Part shown: one piece after another, positions 43,417 to 52,859 of the stretch
Numbering within the stretch: the stretch's first letter is position 1
Layout: each line of letters begins with the position of its first letter
Assembly (NCBI RefSeq): GCF_900114995.1
Contig: NZ_FOUX01000008.1
Span: 124,001 to 188,000 of the forward strand
Direction of reading: 5' to 3'
DNA from: Chitinophaga sp. YR627
GTDB lineage: Bacteria > Bacteroidota > Bacteroidia > Chitinophagales > Chitinophagaceae
DNA length: 64,000 bases
Made by a program: the position numbers and the translations under genes
The notes under the pieces: model-generated
What the model was told of the DNA's origin: nothing
Seen by the model: the letters and a program-made list of their open reading frames with translations, nothing else
Database searches by the model: none

Positions 43417-43424
43417 TAAGTTTG
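43417..43424 (+). promoter_or_regulatory. -7 promoter box of the aldo-keto reductase gene
   Basis: TAAGTTTG matches the TAnnTTTG consensus, 31 bases before the ATG at 43456. No clear -33 element. Confidence 0.35.
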
Positions 43425-43455
43425 CAGTACCATTCAATACGTAAAAGTTATAACG

Positions 43456-44289
43456 ATGAACATAACAGATATAAATGGCGCCGTCACACTGGCTAATGGC
43501 GTGCATATGCCTTACCTGGGACTCGGTGTGTATAAAACAAAGAACGGACAGGAAGTGTACGATGCAGTAACCTATGCACTGGACGCAGGTTACAGACATA
43601 TCGATACGGCCGCTGCCTATTATAACGAGGAAGGCGTTGGGGCAGCTATTGCCAATCATCCGGTAGACAGAAAAGACATCTTCATTACTACGAAGGTCTG
43701 GAATTCAGATCAGGGATACGACACTACCATCAGGGCTTTTCATGATTCGCTACGCCGGCTGGGTACAGATTATCTTGACCTTTATCTGCAACACTGGCCT
43801 GTAAAAGGGAAGTATAAGGAGACCTGGAGAGCCATGGAAACTTTATACCAGGAGGGGAAGGTCAGGGCGATAGGGGTATCCAATTTTCTTCCCTTCCAGC
43901 TGGAAGATCTGATGGAAAGCGCCCATGTTACACCAATGGTGGATCAGGTGGAGTTTCATCCATTCCTGCAACAGCCGGACCTGGTTGCCTTTGCAAAGGC
44001 GAATCATATACAGTTTGAATCCTGGTTTCCGCTGATGCATGGTCGTGCATTTGGTGTTGAAATATTCACAAGGATGGCTGCAAAGCATCAGATTACGGTA
44101 GCGCAGTTGCTGTTGCGCTGGAATCTGCAAAGAGGGATTGTGATCATTCCCAAAAGCGTTCGTCAGGCAAGGATCATTGAAAATGCGCAGTTGTTTGACT
44201 TTGTGTTGCCGCAGGAGGATATGGAAATCCTCAACAGTCTGGACGAAGGGGCCCGTATGGGACCTGACCCTGCAAATTTTAATTTCTAG
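43456..44289 (+). CDS. Aldo-keto reductase
   Basis: 277 residues, the usual length. The catalytic tetrad is complete: D50 and Y55 (HIDTAAAY), K80 (ITTKVW) and H113 (LQHWP). The NADPH-site segment IPKSVRQARIIENAQLFDF is near the C-terminus. It reduces aldehydes or ketones in the cytoplasm, as 2,5-diketo-D-gluconate-reductase-like enzymes do. The AraC gene upstream is the likely regulator, and a terminator ends the unit at 44337. Confidence 0.95.
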   Translation: MNITDINGAVTLANGVHMPYLGLGVYKTKNGQEVYDAVTYALDAGYRHIDTAAAYYNEEGVGAAIANHPVDRKDIFITTKVWNSDQGYDTTIRAFHDSLRRLGTDYLDLYLQHWPVKGKYKETWRAMETLYQEGKVRAIGVSNFLPFQLEDLMESAHVTPMVDQVEFHPFLQQPDLVAFAKANHIQFESWFPLMHGRAFGVEIFTRMAAKHQITVAQLLLRWNLQRGIVIIPKSVRQARIIENAQLFDFVLPQEDMEILNSLDEGARMGPDPANFNF

Positions 44290-44336
44290 CAACATACATC
44301 CGTGAGCGGATTGTAACGAATCAGAATCTATGTGAT

Positions 44337-44362
44337 ACACCCGGAGTCTTCCGGGTGTTTTT
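44337..44362 (+). terminator. Terminator after the aldo-keto reductase gene
   Basis: ACACCCGGA pairs with TCCGGGTGT around loop GTCT, followed by T5. Confidence 0.9.
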
Positions 44363-44401
44363 CATGTAGGTAGTTCATAGTGGCTCAAACTTTTTTTGGC
44401 G

Positions 44402-44409
44402 TAACTTTG
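44402..44409 (+). promoter_or_regulatory. -7 promoter box of the HPP-family gene
   Basis: TAACTTTG, a TAnnTTTG match, 29 bases before the ATG at 44439. Confidence 0.35.
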
Positions 44410-44438
44410 CGGCTCATAAAACGGGAACTTCAGGGAAA

Positions 44439-45020
44439 ATGAGAAAAAAAGTAAAGCGCCACATGCGCAGGGTACGTTATGTCCTGTACAAGGAGACATT
44501 ACTGGACTTCAGGGAACATTTATGGACTTTTCTGGGTGCATTTACCGGAATCGGGCTTATTGGTTTTCTGCAGAGCAAATTCCTTGACTCCGCTGACAAT
44601 ATCTTCCTCATTGGCTCCTTTGGGGCTTCTTCCGTCCTTATTTACGGTATTATTAACAGTCCGCTGGCACAACCCAGGAACCTGGTAGGAGGTCATGTTA
44701 TTTGCGCACTGGTCGGTGTGACCATCCACAAACTGGTGCCCAATGAATTATGGCTGGCCGCGGCACTTTCCGTAGCGCTTTCCATTGTACTGATGCAGAT
44801 CACCAAAACCTTACATCCTCCTGGGGGAGCGACGGCGCTGATCGCCAATATTGGTACGCAGCGTATCAAAGACCTGGGGTATCTCTATGTACTGAGCCCT
44901 GTTTTGTCAGGTGTACTGATCCTCCTGCTGGTGGCCCTGCTCTTCAATAATATGACAGCTCACAGGAAGTATCCTCACCGTCCGATCTGGCATATCAGGA
45001 GAAGAAGGCATGCACATTGA
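44439..45020 (+). CDS. HPP-family integral membrane protein
   Basis: 193 residues with about five membrane helices (roughly 29-46, 57-74, 83-100, 105-123, 147-169) and the name-giving HPPGGATAL motif at 126-134. A basic N-terminus (RKKVKRHMRRVR) sets the inside orientation. Plant and cyanobacterial relatives are chloroplast or plasma-membrane nitrite transporters; the bacterial role is mostly untested. It stands as a single gene with its own promoter box. Confidence 0.9.
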   Translation: MRKKVKRHMRRVRYVLYKETLLDFREHLWTFLGAFTGIGLIGFLQSKFLDSADNIFLIGSFGASSVLIYGIINSPLAQPRNLVGGHVICALVGVTIHKLVPNELWLAAALSVALSIVLMQITKTLHPPGGATALIANIGTQRIKDLGYLYVLSPVLSGVLILLLVALLFNNMTAHRKYPHRPIWHIRRRRHAH

Positions 45021-45094
45021 TCCTTCGGACGTTCATGGATCTTTTTAGGCATGTATATCAATATATTTTAATTTTATAGTCTCATATTGTATCC

Positions 45095-45652
45095 ATGCCT
45101 AAGAAAATAACCACGTTATACCTGCTAATCGGAAGTCTTGCCTGTCTTTATGCCTGCGCGGATAAAAAGTCTGACCGCAAGACGACATCAGATCCATCTC
45201 ACCTGAATGGCGACAAAACATATGTGAATGCTGCTGACGGGAAAGCATATGAAGCCGACTGGAAAACATACAGCCCTGAACAGGGAGTGAAGAAGTCTGC
45301 CGGTCCGAATAGCCTGAAGCAGGTAATATTGCTCACCGCACAGGCCAAAGTACAGCAACGTATTGAGCTGGATACATTGGCGGGGTATATCCGGAAGAGT
45401 GAAAACCTGGTATTGGACCAGCTGACGGGTAGTAAGGATACAGGAGAAGTGCTGATACAGTTTACCTTATTACCGCAGAAACGGCCGGATATTCAGCTTT
45501 CCTACAAAGGGAAACTGGATGAAAATATGCTAAACCAGATCAGACTGAAAGTAAATGAGTCTTCCAGCTGGTTCAGGACGATAAAAGACAGCTGTGTTTA
45601 CCAGATGCACTTCCTTGTAAATGAACAAAATGAATACGGTCGGAAAAAATGA
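45095..45652 (+). CDS. Lipoprotein of unknown function
   Basis: 185 residues with a lipoprotein signal (CLYACADKK, Cys21). The mature part is polar, with an alternating pattern suited to a small alpha/beta domain (residues about 70-180). No motif is recognised. It is followed on the same strand, 75 bases later, by a second lipoprotein gene; the pair shares the terminator at 46517. Confidence 0.7.
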   Translation: MPKKITTLYLLIGSLACLYACADKKSDRKTTSDPSHLNGDKTYVNAADGKAYEADWKTYSPEQGVKKSAGPNSLKQVILLTAQAKVQQRIELDTLAGYIRKSENLVLDQLTGSKDTGEVLIQFTLLPQKRPDIQLSYKGKLDENMLNQIRLKVNESSSWFRTIKDSCVYQMHFLVNEQNEYGRKK

Positions 45653-45727
45653 TCTGAAATGACCGGCCCCTGAATATAAATAGCCGTTAATTTTAGCCTC
45701 CTTAGTAAATAACCATTTAGATTTCCA

Positions 45728-46489
45728 ATGATAAACACCACCTCCCGTCACCAGTTATTGCTTTTAACACTGCTGATCTGTCTGGGCTTCGTAGCCTGTT
45801 CAAAAGACGAAGAACCAGCGCCAGCCCTCACCAACGATCAGTTATACGCGAACTCCATCCTGGATGCAATGCACGCAGAAGCATCTGAAGCAGTTGATTC
45901 ATTATGGCCTATTACTGCCGGTAACACAAAGTTGCAGTGGAAAACTATCAATGGACAGTCCTATGTACTGATGGCTTCCTTCATGCGTTTCCCTGCCAGC
46001 TATCCGGAAGGAGATTCTATCACCAATACCTGGGGCGAATCCTGGCTGTTCATTCCTTCGCAGATGAAAAGCAGGATCGGACAAAGCTTTAATGCTTCTT
46101 CAGATACTGTTATGCGTATCTGTCAGCTGCTGGGTCTACCGCCCAAAAACAGCCGCAGTAATACACATATTGCGGAGATATGGGTACCTGCCTCCCGTCT
46201 GAACCGTCCCGCAGGTAATCCTTCTATCTCGACCACAACCGCTACTGCGGACCTGATCGAGTCAGTAACGCCGGAATATGAAAGCTGGTTTAATAACTAT
46301 ATCATATACGCTTACTACCATACGTTAACTTCTGCAACAGATTTCCATTATCCATGGACCAGGATGGGGTATACCTATGATTGGGCGCCGGGATCAAAAA
46401 AGGTAGGATTGAGTGAGTATGTCCTTCAGGCGTCTTCCGGTTGCTGGGTAGAAAAGGTGAGAACTGCTTCGGAATATTTCAAGAATTAG
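45728..46489 (+). CDS. Lipoprotein of unknown function
   Basis: 253 residues with a lipoprotein signal (FVACSKDEE, Cys24). The mature protein has several conserved-looking tryptophans (SLWPITAGNTKLQWKT, TWGESWLF, YAYYHTL ... WTRMGYTYDWAPG), as in compact secreted proteins of Bacteroidota, but no family can be named. It ends before a perfect bidirectional terminator. Confidence 0.7.
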   Translation: MINTTSRHQLLLLTLLICLGFVACSKDEEPAPALTNDQLYANSILDAMHAEASEAVDSLWPITAGNTKLQWKTINGQSYVLMASFMRFPASYPEGDSITNTWGESWLFIPSQMKSRIGQSFNASSDTVMRICQLLGLPPKNSRSNTHIAEIWVPASRLNRPAGNPSISTTTATADLIESVTPEYESWFNNYIIYAYYHTLTSATDFHYPWTRMGYTYDWAPGSKKVGLSEYVLQASSGCWVEKVRTASEYFKN

Positions 46490-46516
46490 CGATTCATTAA
46501 TCGATCATAGCAAAAT

Positions 46517-46554
46517 AAAAAGCCTTTTAAGATAGCTATCTTAAAAGGCTTTTT
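46517..46554. terminator. Bidirectional terminator between convergent genes
   Basis: AGCCTTTTAAGATAG at 46521-46535 pairs perfectly with CTATCTTAAAAGGCT at 46536-46550, with A-run and T-run flanks. It serves the lipoprotein gene on the plus strand and the SRPBCC gene on the minus strand. Confidence 0.93.
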
Positions 46555-46587
46555 CAGTTTTTGTCAGTCTGCAGAGAACGTATTCCC

Positions 46588-47013
46588 TTAGTGACTTTCA
46601 GTATATTTTTTAAAATTGTTCAGGATCGTTTGCCATCCTTCACGCTGCATTTCCACCGGATTTTCATCTTCTGCCTCAAATGTCTCCACCACTTTCGTCG
46701 CATCATCAATAGTCGTGAAAAGTACGCTTACTTTTCTGCCATCTCCCATGGTGTATTCTATCAGTTTATGTTCTTTCACATCTGTATACTCACCGCCGAA
46801 TTCAAAACTGAAGCTGCCGTCTTTGGCTGCCATAGTGGTACTGAATTTACCGCCGGTACGCAGATCGTTTTCTGATTTTGGGGCGTGCCAGTCGTCAGAA
46901 GCGAATGCCCATTGTGTGATATGCCCGGGCTGGTTCCAGTAATCCCAGACTTTAGCTACCGGCGCCTGAACAGTACTTTCGATGGTGATGGCAGTCCTTG
47001 TTTTCGTTGTCAT
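46588..47013 (-). CDS. SRPBCC/AHSA1-family protein
   Basis: 141 residues. It begins with the family pattern TAITIESTVQAPVAKVWDYWNQPGHITQWAF, followed by the beta-grip body and a C-terminal helix (EMQREGWQTILNNFKKY). The START-like fold forms a hydrophobic cavity that binds small ligands; polyketide-cyclase-like and Hsp90-activator-like members exist. It is a single gene; the next minus-strand gene upstream begins at 48217. Confidence 0.92.
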   Translation of the reverse strand: MTTKTRTAITIESTVQAPVAKVWDYWNQPGHITQWAFASDDWHAPKSENDLRTGGKFSTTMAAKDGSFSFEFGGEYTDVKEHKLIEYTMGDGRKVSVLFTTIDDATKVVETFEAEDENPVEMQREGWQTILNNFKKYTESH

Positions 47014-47134
47014 ATCAGTGAGTTTTTAATGTGATTGTTCGTTGTTGATAACGATACAAACTTACGCTGAGAACCTTGTTCGAAAGAGGGGTGAAAAAGA
47101 CAAAGAAGAGGCGTTTTACGACCCCGGCTATTGT

Positions 47135-48217
47135 TTATTTACTACCACCCACTGCTACATCATTCAGTACCGGATTGAGTCGTACGTACTTTTTGCCATC
47201 AAAACTGATCTCATAATCGGAAACGAAGTGCGTACTCTTCTTATAATAGTCGGTTGTAATGATCTGTGCACCGGAATTGCAGGCTGCTACGAAATTTGAT
47301 TTATCGTTCAGACGGGCTTCCCTGGTATCCGCATCCGCTCTTGTACGGATGATATAACCTTTTGCTACCAGGTCCTTGATTTCCGCATTCGTAGGGGTAT
47401 TTCTGAATAGCATAGCTGCTTCAGGGTGCCCCGGATCTACGTTGGCAAACATCACCCTGCCTTTCAGTGAAGGGTGACCAGCAATATACATATCTCTTTT
47501 TGCATCATTGGCATCCAGCAGGAAGGCGAATTTACCTTTGGCATCTTTCAGGGTAGGCCAGTTGTCATGTAATACAGCGTCTTCCAGGGTCTTATATTTA
47601 CCTCTTACCAGGTCCGGTGTAATGATGTGCTCTTTACCCAGTCCTGCGATCAAAGCCTTATCCAGTTCTTCATACGTTTTTGGCGTGAAAGGCTCCGGAA
47701 CGGTCATTTCCGCATTTTTAGGAGTACCATCCTTTGGTTCGAGGGTAATGAAGATCGGGTAATGGTCAGGGTGTTTATCTGACCAGTTTTTCAGTTCGGC
47801 GAGGAGATTCTTTAATGTAAGGTAGTCATTACGGAAGTCCAGGTCTGGTACATGCAGTACTTTAAAACCAGGTTCGTTCATTACGCCTTTTTCATCAAAC
47901 GGCGCCTGTCCCGGCACCCATTGCAGTCCTTTTGGATGTGCAAAACGTCCGCCTTTTTCATCCGGATAAACATCAACTTCCAGGTTTAACAAGCCCATAT
48001 CCAGCTGCTCTGCAATGGAAATGTGTTCATAATCCAGTTTACTGGCTGACACAGAATCCTTCTGCTGGAACATCTTAAATAAGGCAGGATCAATAGCTCT
48101 TTTATAGCTATTGTGAGAACCAATCACCTGTATCCTGTTCATTTTCAGGTTATCAGGTATTTCGTCGTGCATCATACAGATGCCAAGTGCTAAAGCGATT
48201 ACTCCCAGAATCTTCAT
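47135..48217 (-). CDS. Ca2+-dependent phosphatidylinositol-phospholipase-C-like protein
   Basis: 360 residues. A short hydrophobic N-terminus (about 1-16) is a weak signal sequence. The PI-PLC barrel shows the first catalytic histidine and calcium ligand in VIGSHNSYK (H35, N36), acidic calcium ligands in LNLEVDV (E80, D82), and the second histidine in KVLHVPDLD (H122). This is the bacterial PI-PLC-C1 group. It could cleave glycerophosphodiester or inositol lipids outside the cytoplasm. The upstream region carries the nested palindromes at 48281-48356. Confidence 0.88.
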   Translation of the reverse strand: MKILGVIALALGICMMHDEIPDNLKMNRIQVIGSHNSYKRAIDPALFKMFQQKDSVSASKLDYEHISIAEQLDMGLLNLEVDVYPDEKGGRFAHPKGLQWVPGQAPFDEKGVMNEPGFKVLHVPDLDFRNDYLTLKNLLAELKNWSDKHPDHYPIFITLEPKDGTPKNAEMTVPEPFTPKTYEELDKALIAGLGKEHIITPDLVRGKYKTLEDAVLHDNWPTLKDAKGKFAFLLDANDAKRDMYIAGHPSLKGRVMFANVDPGHPEAAMLFRNTPTNAEIKDLVAKGYIIRTRADADTREARLNDKSNFVAACNSGAQIITTDYYKKSTHFVSDYEISFDGKKYVRLNPVLNDVAVGGSK

Positions 48218-48280
48218 ATTGAGTCGTTTATACAGGCAGACAAAATTGCCCGGAATGTTAATGTGCTTTGATATTAGTCT

Positions 48281-48356
48281 GACTATAGTTATCCTCCGTT
48301 AGTGCTGCCTTAAAAAGGGAGCATTAACGGCGTACCAATATAGTATAACTATAGTC
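48281..48356. repeat. Nested inverted repeat upstream of the PI-PLC-like gene
   Basis: The outer arms GACTATAGTTAT (48281-48292) and ATAACTATAGTC (48345-48356) are perfect. The inner arms CCGTTAGTGCT (48296-48306) and AGCATTAACGG (48320-48330) pair with one wobble. ATAGTATAAC occurs at 48340-48349 and again at 48400-48409, exactly 60 bp apart. It could be a leader structure, an operator or a small mobile remnant. Confidence 0.6.
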
Positions 48357-48423
48357 TGCAAATGTATTTACCAGGAGATAAGGAGCAAAGTACTTTACAA
48401 TAGTATAACATTGTACTGAAATA

Positions 48424-48461
48424 AAAAGGCCTGTTCACTTTTACAGCGAACAGGCCTTTTT
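48424..48461 (-). terminator. Terminator of the TonB-dependent receptor gene
   Basis: AAAAAGGCCTGTTC at 48424-48437 pairs with GAACAGGCCTTTTT at 48448-48461. It lies 26 bases past the stop codon of the receptor. Confidence 0.92.
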
Positions 48462-48486
48462 ATATTATTTAATAACTAATATCTGA

Positions 48487-50904
48487 TTAGAAACGGTAAC
48501 CGATCGTCAGACGGAAGTTACGACGTGCTTCCACGATATAGCTGTAGTAACCTGCAGAGAAAGAGGCTGCTGTCAGCAGTTTACGGTTATCTGCCACGTT
48601 GTTTACCAGCGCAGAGATAGAGTATTTACCTTTTAAGTAACTCAGACCAGCATCACCACGGAAGTAGTTAGGCATATTGTATACTTTGGTAGTACCGTAT
48701 GCGCGATCTGCCAGCCACTGAATGCCACCCATTACACCGAAACCTTCCAGTGCACCTGTACGTAAGCGGTAAGTTAACCATGCGTTGGTAACGTGCGCTG
48801 CAGTGTTAGGCGTGATGTTACCTACTGTTGTAGTAGCTTCAGTTTTGTTAGGTGCATCTTTGGTCACTTTAGATTTAGTGTAAGCGTAATTTACGTTAAC
48901 GTTCAGACCCGGTACGATCTCACCGTTGATATCAGCTTCAATACCTTTGGTAACGGTTTCACCCAGTGTTTCAGATACGTCTGCACCACGGCTGTCTTTG
49001 ATACCCAGCGCTACTTTAGCGTTCTGACGGGCAATACGGTAAGCAGTTACAGAGGTCATCCAGCGACCCTGGAACCATTCTTTCTTGATACCTGCTTCCA
49101 GGTCATTACCTTTTACAGGTTCGAATGCTTTCAGGTTAGAATCAAGTCCTGTTTGAGGAACGAAAGACTGATCATATAAAGCGTATACAGTTGTAGATTT
49201 ATTCACAGAGTAGCTAAGACCAACTCTTGGTGAAACGACATTGTTCAGGAGGCTTGCAGTTTTAGTCTGACCTACCGTTTCCGCACGGGTGAAGCGAATA
49301 CCCAGGGACAGACGCAGGTTGTTGTTGAAGAATGCCAGCTCATCCTGAGCATATATAGAAGTGTAGTTTACAGAAGAGAGGTAAGCACTTGCACCTGCTC
49401 TTGTTCTTACACTTTTAGAACGGTCGATAGTAGGGATTGAGTCAAATGGAATACCGTAAACAGGGTTGTACACATTGAACTTCTGACCACCTTTCAGGCC
49501 CAGGCTCTGATCCAGTGTACGGAAGTCGCCCCAGAATTTCTTGTTACCCATATCGATACCAGCCAGAATTCGGTGACGGATCTTACCGGTGTATTCTTCG
49601 CCAGACAATGATAACTGTCCGAATCTGTTTTCACCTGCTTCATCACCGATGCTGAAATAACGATCCATATCACCGCTTTGAGTTACGCTGTTAGCCCATA
49701 CGCTGTTAGCCACCATGCTGAAGTTGAAATAAGCAACCTGCGCATGCGCCTGCCACCTGTCATTCAGTTTGTGATCCAGGTATACATAAGCGCTATGGTC
49801 TCTCAGACGGCCCGGTTCCAGGGAAGGATCACCATAGAAGAAGTCGTTGTTGATACCTTCATCCAGCAGTTTCTTTGCAGAGAACTGGTAGTTACCGTTA
49901 CCCAGGTATTTGGAACCCTGGAAAGTATATTCCAGTGTGATGGATGTTCTGTCGTCTACCAGGTATTTCAATACCGGAGCGATCATATAACGGTTGCTAT
50001 AGTTGTATTTGGTATAGAAATCTTTCTGCTGAGCGGAAGTGTTCAGTCTGTACAGCAGTTTACCGTCTTTGCTCAGTTTACCGTCAAAGTCCAGTGCTGC
50101 ACGGTAAGTGCTGAAGCTACCCATGCTCAGGTTAACAGAACCCTGTGTTACACCGGTAGGTTTTTTGGTCACCACGTTGTAGAAGCCACCTGGTTCACCA
50201 GCTGCGAGCATAAAGCCGGCAGGGCCTTTTACGAATTCAATACGATCGATCATACCTGCATCTTCAGCGGTAGGACCCCAGCTTGCTTCGATGTTCATAC
50301 CGTTACGGAAGGCAGGGATCTTGGAGCCTCTCATACGGATCTGCGCATATTGGTTATCCCAGTGACCAACGCGGGTAGCGCCACTCACGTTACGGGTAAC
50401 ACCGTCTACGATATCGAAAGCCTGCTGATCAGCGATCAGGGAGGAGGAGATTACCTGGATATTCTGAGGAATTTCCATGATAGGCGTTTTCAGACGCAGT
50501 GAACCGGAAACATCTTCTGTTTTGTATTTGTTCCTGTTACTGTTGATGATCACTTCCTGCAGCTGCTGGTTAGTAGCTTCCAGCTGAATGTCTACATGCA
50601 CGATCTGGTCCTGAACCACATCTATTTCTTTGGTAACGCTCTTGTAACCCATTAACATCACCTGGATGGTATAGTGACCTGGCTGCATTCTTTTGAAAAT
50701 GAATTCACCTTTTTCATTGGTCACTGTTCCCTTATTTCTTTCTTTGATCTGTACTGCTACATAAGGAACGGCAACACCATCACCTGTAATTACTTTACCC
50801 TTGATAGCGGAAAGGGGTTCATCGATTGAAAAGGCTGGCATAGCCACAAACATTGCACATAGGAGACATAACAGCCCCAGAAGTCGGTTAAATTTAGTAT
50901 GCAT
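48487..50904 (-). CDS. TonB-dependent siderophore-type receptor
   Basis: 805 residues: a signal peptide (about 1-26), a carboxypeptidase-like regulatory domain (about 34-110), a TonB-box-like EVIINS (about 117-122), a plug (about 137-245; IEFVKGPAGFMLAAGEPGGFYNVVTKKP is typical of ferrisiderophore receptors) and a barrel ending NFRLTIGYRF. It is not SusC-like. It imports an iron chelate or a similar small ligand. No sigma or siderophore synthesis genes are next to it, so a scavenging role for foreign siderophores is possible. Confidence 0.94.
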   Translation of the reverse strand: MHTKFNRLLGLLCLLCAMFVAMPAFSIDEPLSAIKGKVITGDGVAVPYVAVQIKERNKGTVTNEKGEFIFKRMQPGHYTIQVMLMGYKSVTKEIDVVQDQIVHVDIQLEATNQQLQEVIINSNRNKYKTEDVSGSLRLKTPIMEIPQNIQVISSSLIADQQAFDIVDGVTRNVSGATRVGHWDNQYAQIRMRGSKIPAFRNGMNIEASWGPTAEDAGMIDRIEFVKGPAGFMLAAGEPGGFYNVVTKKPTGVTQGSVNLSMGSFSTYRAALDFDGKLSKDGKLLYRLNTSAQQKDFYTKYNYSNRYMIAPVLKYLVDDRTSITLEYTFQGSKYLGNGNYQFSAKKLLDEGINNDFFYGDPSLEPGRLRDHSAYVYLDHKLNDRWQAHAQVAYFNFSMVANSVWANSVTQSGDMDRYFSIGDEAGENRFGQLSLSGEEYTGKIRHRILAGIDMGNKKFWGDFRTLDQSLGLKGGQKFNVYNPVYGIPFDSIPTIDRSKSVRTRAGASAYLSSVNYTSIYAQDELAFFNNNLRLSLGIRFTRAETVGQTKTASLLNNVVSPRVGLSYSVNKSTTVYALYDQSFVPQTGLDSNLKAFEPVKGNDLEAGIKKEWFQGRWMTSVTAYRIARQNAKVALGIKDSRGADVSETLGETVTKGIEADINGEIVPGLNVNVNYAYTKSKVTKDAPNKTEATTTVGNITPNTAAHVTNAWLTYRLRTGALEGFGVMGGIQWLADRAYGTTKVYNMPNYFRGDAGLSYLKGKYSISALVNNVADNRKLLTAASFSAGYYSYIVEARRNFRLTIGYRF

Positions 50905-51071
50905 ATAAGCTGATTAGCTGATTAATATTGTAAACGCGCCGCAAAATTAAGTGGATTGCGGAGGGGGCTGTTTATCAAATTGGGAAAATGGTTTACGCAA
51001 TGCGGAAAAAATGCAGTGCTATTAATAAGGTATCTGCAATAAAGTATAAGGATTCTGGTAAAATAGTATAA

Positions 51072-51890
51072 TTATGAACGCTTCCAATCGAGATCATGTA
51101 CGTCAAACTCCAGTACAAAGCGGCCGGTATTGGCAACATCTACTTCTATAAGCATTGTTTTCGCCTTTTTCAGTTTAGCGAGAAATCCTTTGGTGCTGGC
51201 AAGATAAAGGACACGCCCGCTCTGTGCTTTATCACCCAATGTAGGGTAGTAGGCATCCTTGTCTTTGTCAAAACGGATATGAAGGCCCTGTCCGCCATTA
51301 AAATAGCTGGGATTGAATGCACCGTCTGCCATATCAATATATGCATCTGTCTCTTTTCCTGGTTTTTTTACCAATGTGAAGGTAAGATAGGCGGATGCGT
51401 AGTTTGTTGATGAGGTGGTAGTTGTACGTTTTTTAGGTGTGCTTGTATAGGAAGAGGACCGGTTTCCCCAGAAACTGTTCGTGTTTCTTTTGGCGTTGTT
51501 GTAACCATTTCTGTAACCATCGTCATAAGCCCTGCCGGATCTGTTGTCACCACCGGTTTCAGTGACCGAGACTTTCATTATTTCTCTGTTCGTTCTAACG
51601 CTGATATTTTCCTTCGGACTTACGGTCGCATAATAGACAGTATCCGAGGTCATCGGATCTTCATCTGCCCGGTAATACCAGTTCTTTGGATGTTTTTTTT
51701 CCTCTTCTGCCGCAGCCCATGTTGCGGCCTGTATACTATCACGTTTTATTTTTATTGAATCAGCCTTTGAAATGGTTGGGGGTGGCGCATTTTTGATGGC
51801 TTTACGGACAATCAGTGTAAGGCCAATGATGATGGGAAGTCCGATAAAAACGAAGACAGCAATTGAGGCTTGCTTAAAAAACTTGGTCAT
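51072..51890 (-). CDS. Membrane-anchored protein of unknown function
   Basis: 272 residues: one membrane helix (about 9-29), a charged linker, a low-complexity Ser/Thr/Asn/Arg stretch (about 110-165), then a folded domain. The C-terminal segment GFLAKLKKAKTMLIEVDVANTGRFVLEFDVHDLDW resembles the F-x-x-L-x-x-A-x-x-L ... FD-x-x-GL pattern of VasI- or IalB-like proteins. No function can be assigned. It starts well upstream of the siderophore receptor gene, on the same strand. Confidence 0.65.
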   Translation of the reverse strand: MTKFFKQASIAVFVFIGLPIIIGLTLIVRKAIKNAPPPTISKADSIKIKRDSIQAATWAAAEEEKKHPKNWYYRADEDPMTSDTVYYATVSPKENISVRTNREIMKVSVTETGGDNRSGRAYDDGYRNGYNNAKRNTNSFWGNRSSSYTSTPKKRTTTTSSTNYASAYLTFTLVKKPGKETDAYIDMADGAFNPSYFNGGQGLHIRFDKDKDAYYPTLGDKAQSGRVLYLASTKGFLAKLKKAKTMLIEVDVANTGRFVLEFDVHDLDWKRS

Positions 51891-51925
51891 AGTAAACAGG
51901 GAATATTTTGCGGAAGCAAGATACC

Positions 51926-51962
51926 AAAAAAGCCGGATTGCTTACAAAGAAGCAGTCCGGCT
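51926..51962 (-). terminator. Terminator of the SDR gene
   Basis: AGCCGGATTGCTT at 51931-51943 pairs with AAGCAGTCCGGCT at 51950-51962 (one wobble on the transcribed strand), with T-run on the minus strand from the A-run at 51926-51930. Confidence 0.88.
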
Positions 51963-51986
51963 GCAATTGCCCTGTCCGAATAGCTG

Positions 51987-52730
51987 TCAATTGATCCTGT
52001 TCAGTGTTTTAAATGCCTGTTCTGCCTGGCTGAAAAAGTGCTGATGCAGTGCACCAGTTGTGCCTACATGAATTTCATACAGGTCGTTTTCAATACCGTC
52101 CAGTGTAGCCGTGGCTACTTCCTCGGGCGTGATCTTTTCTTTGGTAGGGATATCCCGGGTAAACTCAGTATCTACCAGGGAAGGCATTACTTCGAATACT
52201 TTGATATTGGTTGCCTGGGCAAGGCTATGACGTAATGATTGTGAATAGGAATGTAAGGCCGCTTTACTGGCAGAGTAGGTGGGTAAGGTAAAGGCAGGGA
52301 CAAAACCGGTAATGGATGACATGTTGATAATACCTGCTTCTGGCTGTGCTTTCAGCAGGGGAAGGAACTTTGCGGTGATGTTGACAGCAGCCAGATAGTT
52401 GGTCGTCATCTCCCGGGATGCGTTAAGAAACGTTTCTGTGTCATCGTGTAACTGATGCAGATAAGATAAACCTGCATTATTCATCAGGAAATCGAGTTTG
52501 CCATATTGCTCTGTTATATATTGTAGCAATGCCTGTACATCCTGTTCGCTGGTCACATCACAGCTGAAATAACCGGCTGCCCCTATCTGTGCAGCTGCTT
52601 TCTCCAGCTTCTCTTTGCTTCTGCCGGTAATGATGACCTGATTGCCTTTCTGTACAAATAATCGGGCTGTTTCCATACCAATACCGGAACCACCGCCGGT
52701 AATCAGTACCACTTTTCCTGTTGTTTGCAT
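51987..52730 (-). CDS. Short-chain dehydrogenase/reductase (DltE-like)
   Basis: 247 residues from the ATG at 52730; a longer frame to 52898 has no SDR content. The NAD(P) motif TGGGSGIG is at residues 11-18 and NNAG at 84-87. The catalytic serine is in NMSSI (S139) and YSASK gives Y152 and K156. It is a classical SDR with unknown substrate. It is divergent from the PNPOx-like gene at 52860. Confidence 0.93.
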   Translation of the reverse strand: MQTTGKVVLITGGGSGIGMETARLFVQKGNQVIITGRSKEKLEKAAAQIGAAGYFSCDVTSEQDVQALLQYITEQYGKLDFLMNNAGLSYLHQLHDDTETFLNASREMTTNYLAAVNITAKFLPLLKAQPEAGIINMSSITGFVPAFTLPTYSASKAALHSYSQSLRHSLAQATNIKVFEVMPSLVDTEFTRDIPTKEKITPEEVATATLDGIENDLYEIHVGTTGALHQHFFSQAEQAFKTLNRIN

Positions 52731-52859
52731 GATTGTAGAATTTAGGACGAAATTCCAGCTAATGAGTCTGTTGTGCAATGTATATATCGGACTAAGATAT
52801 GTACGGATCGCACATTTTCCATTGGCATGATTTTCAGACCTTACTTTATAAAAAACGTT

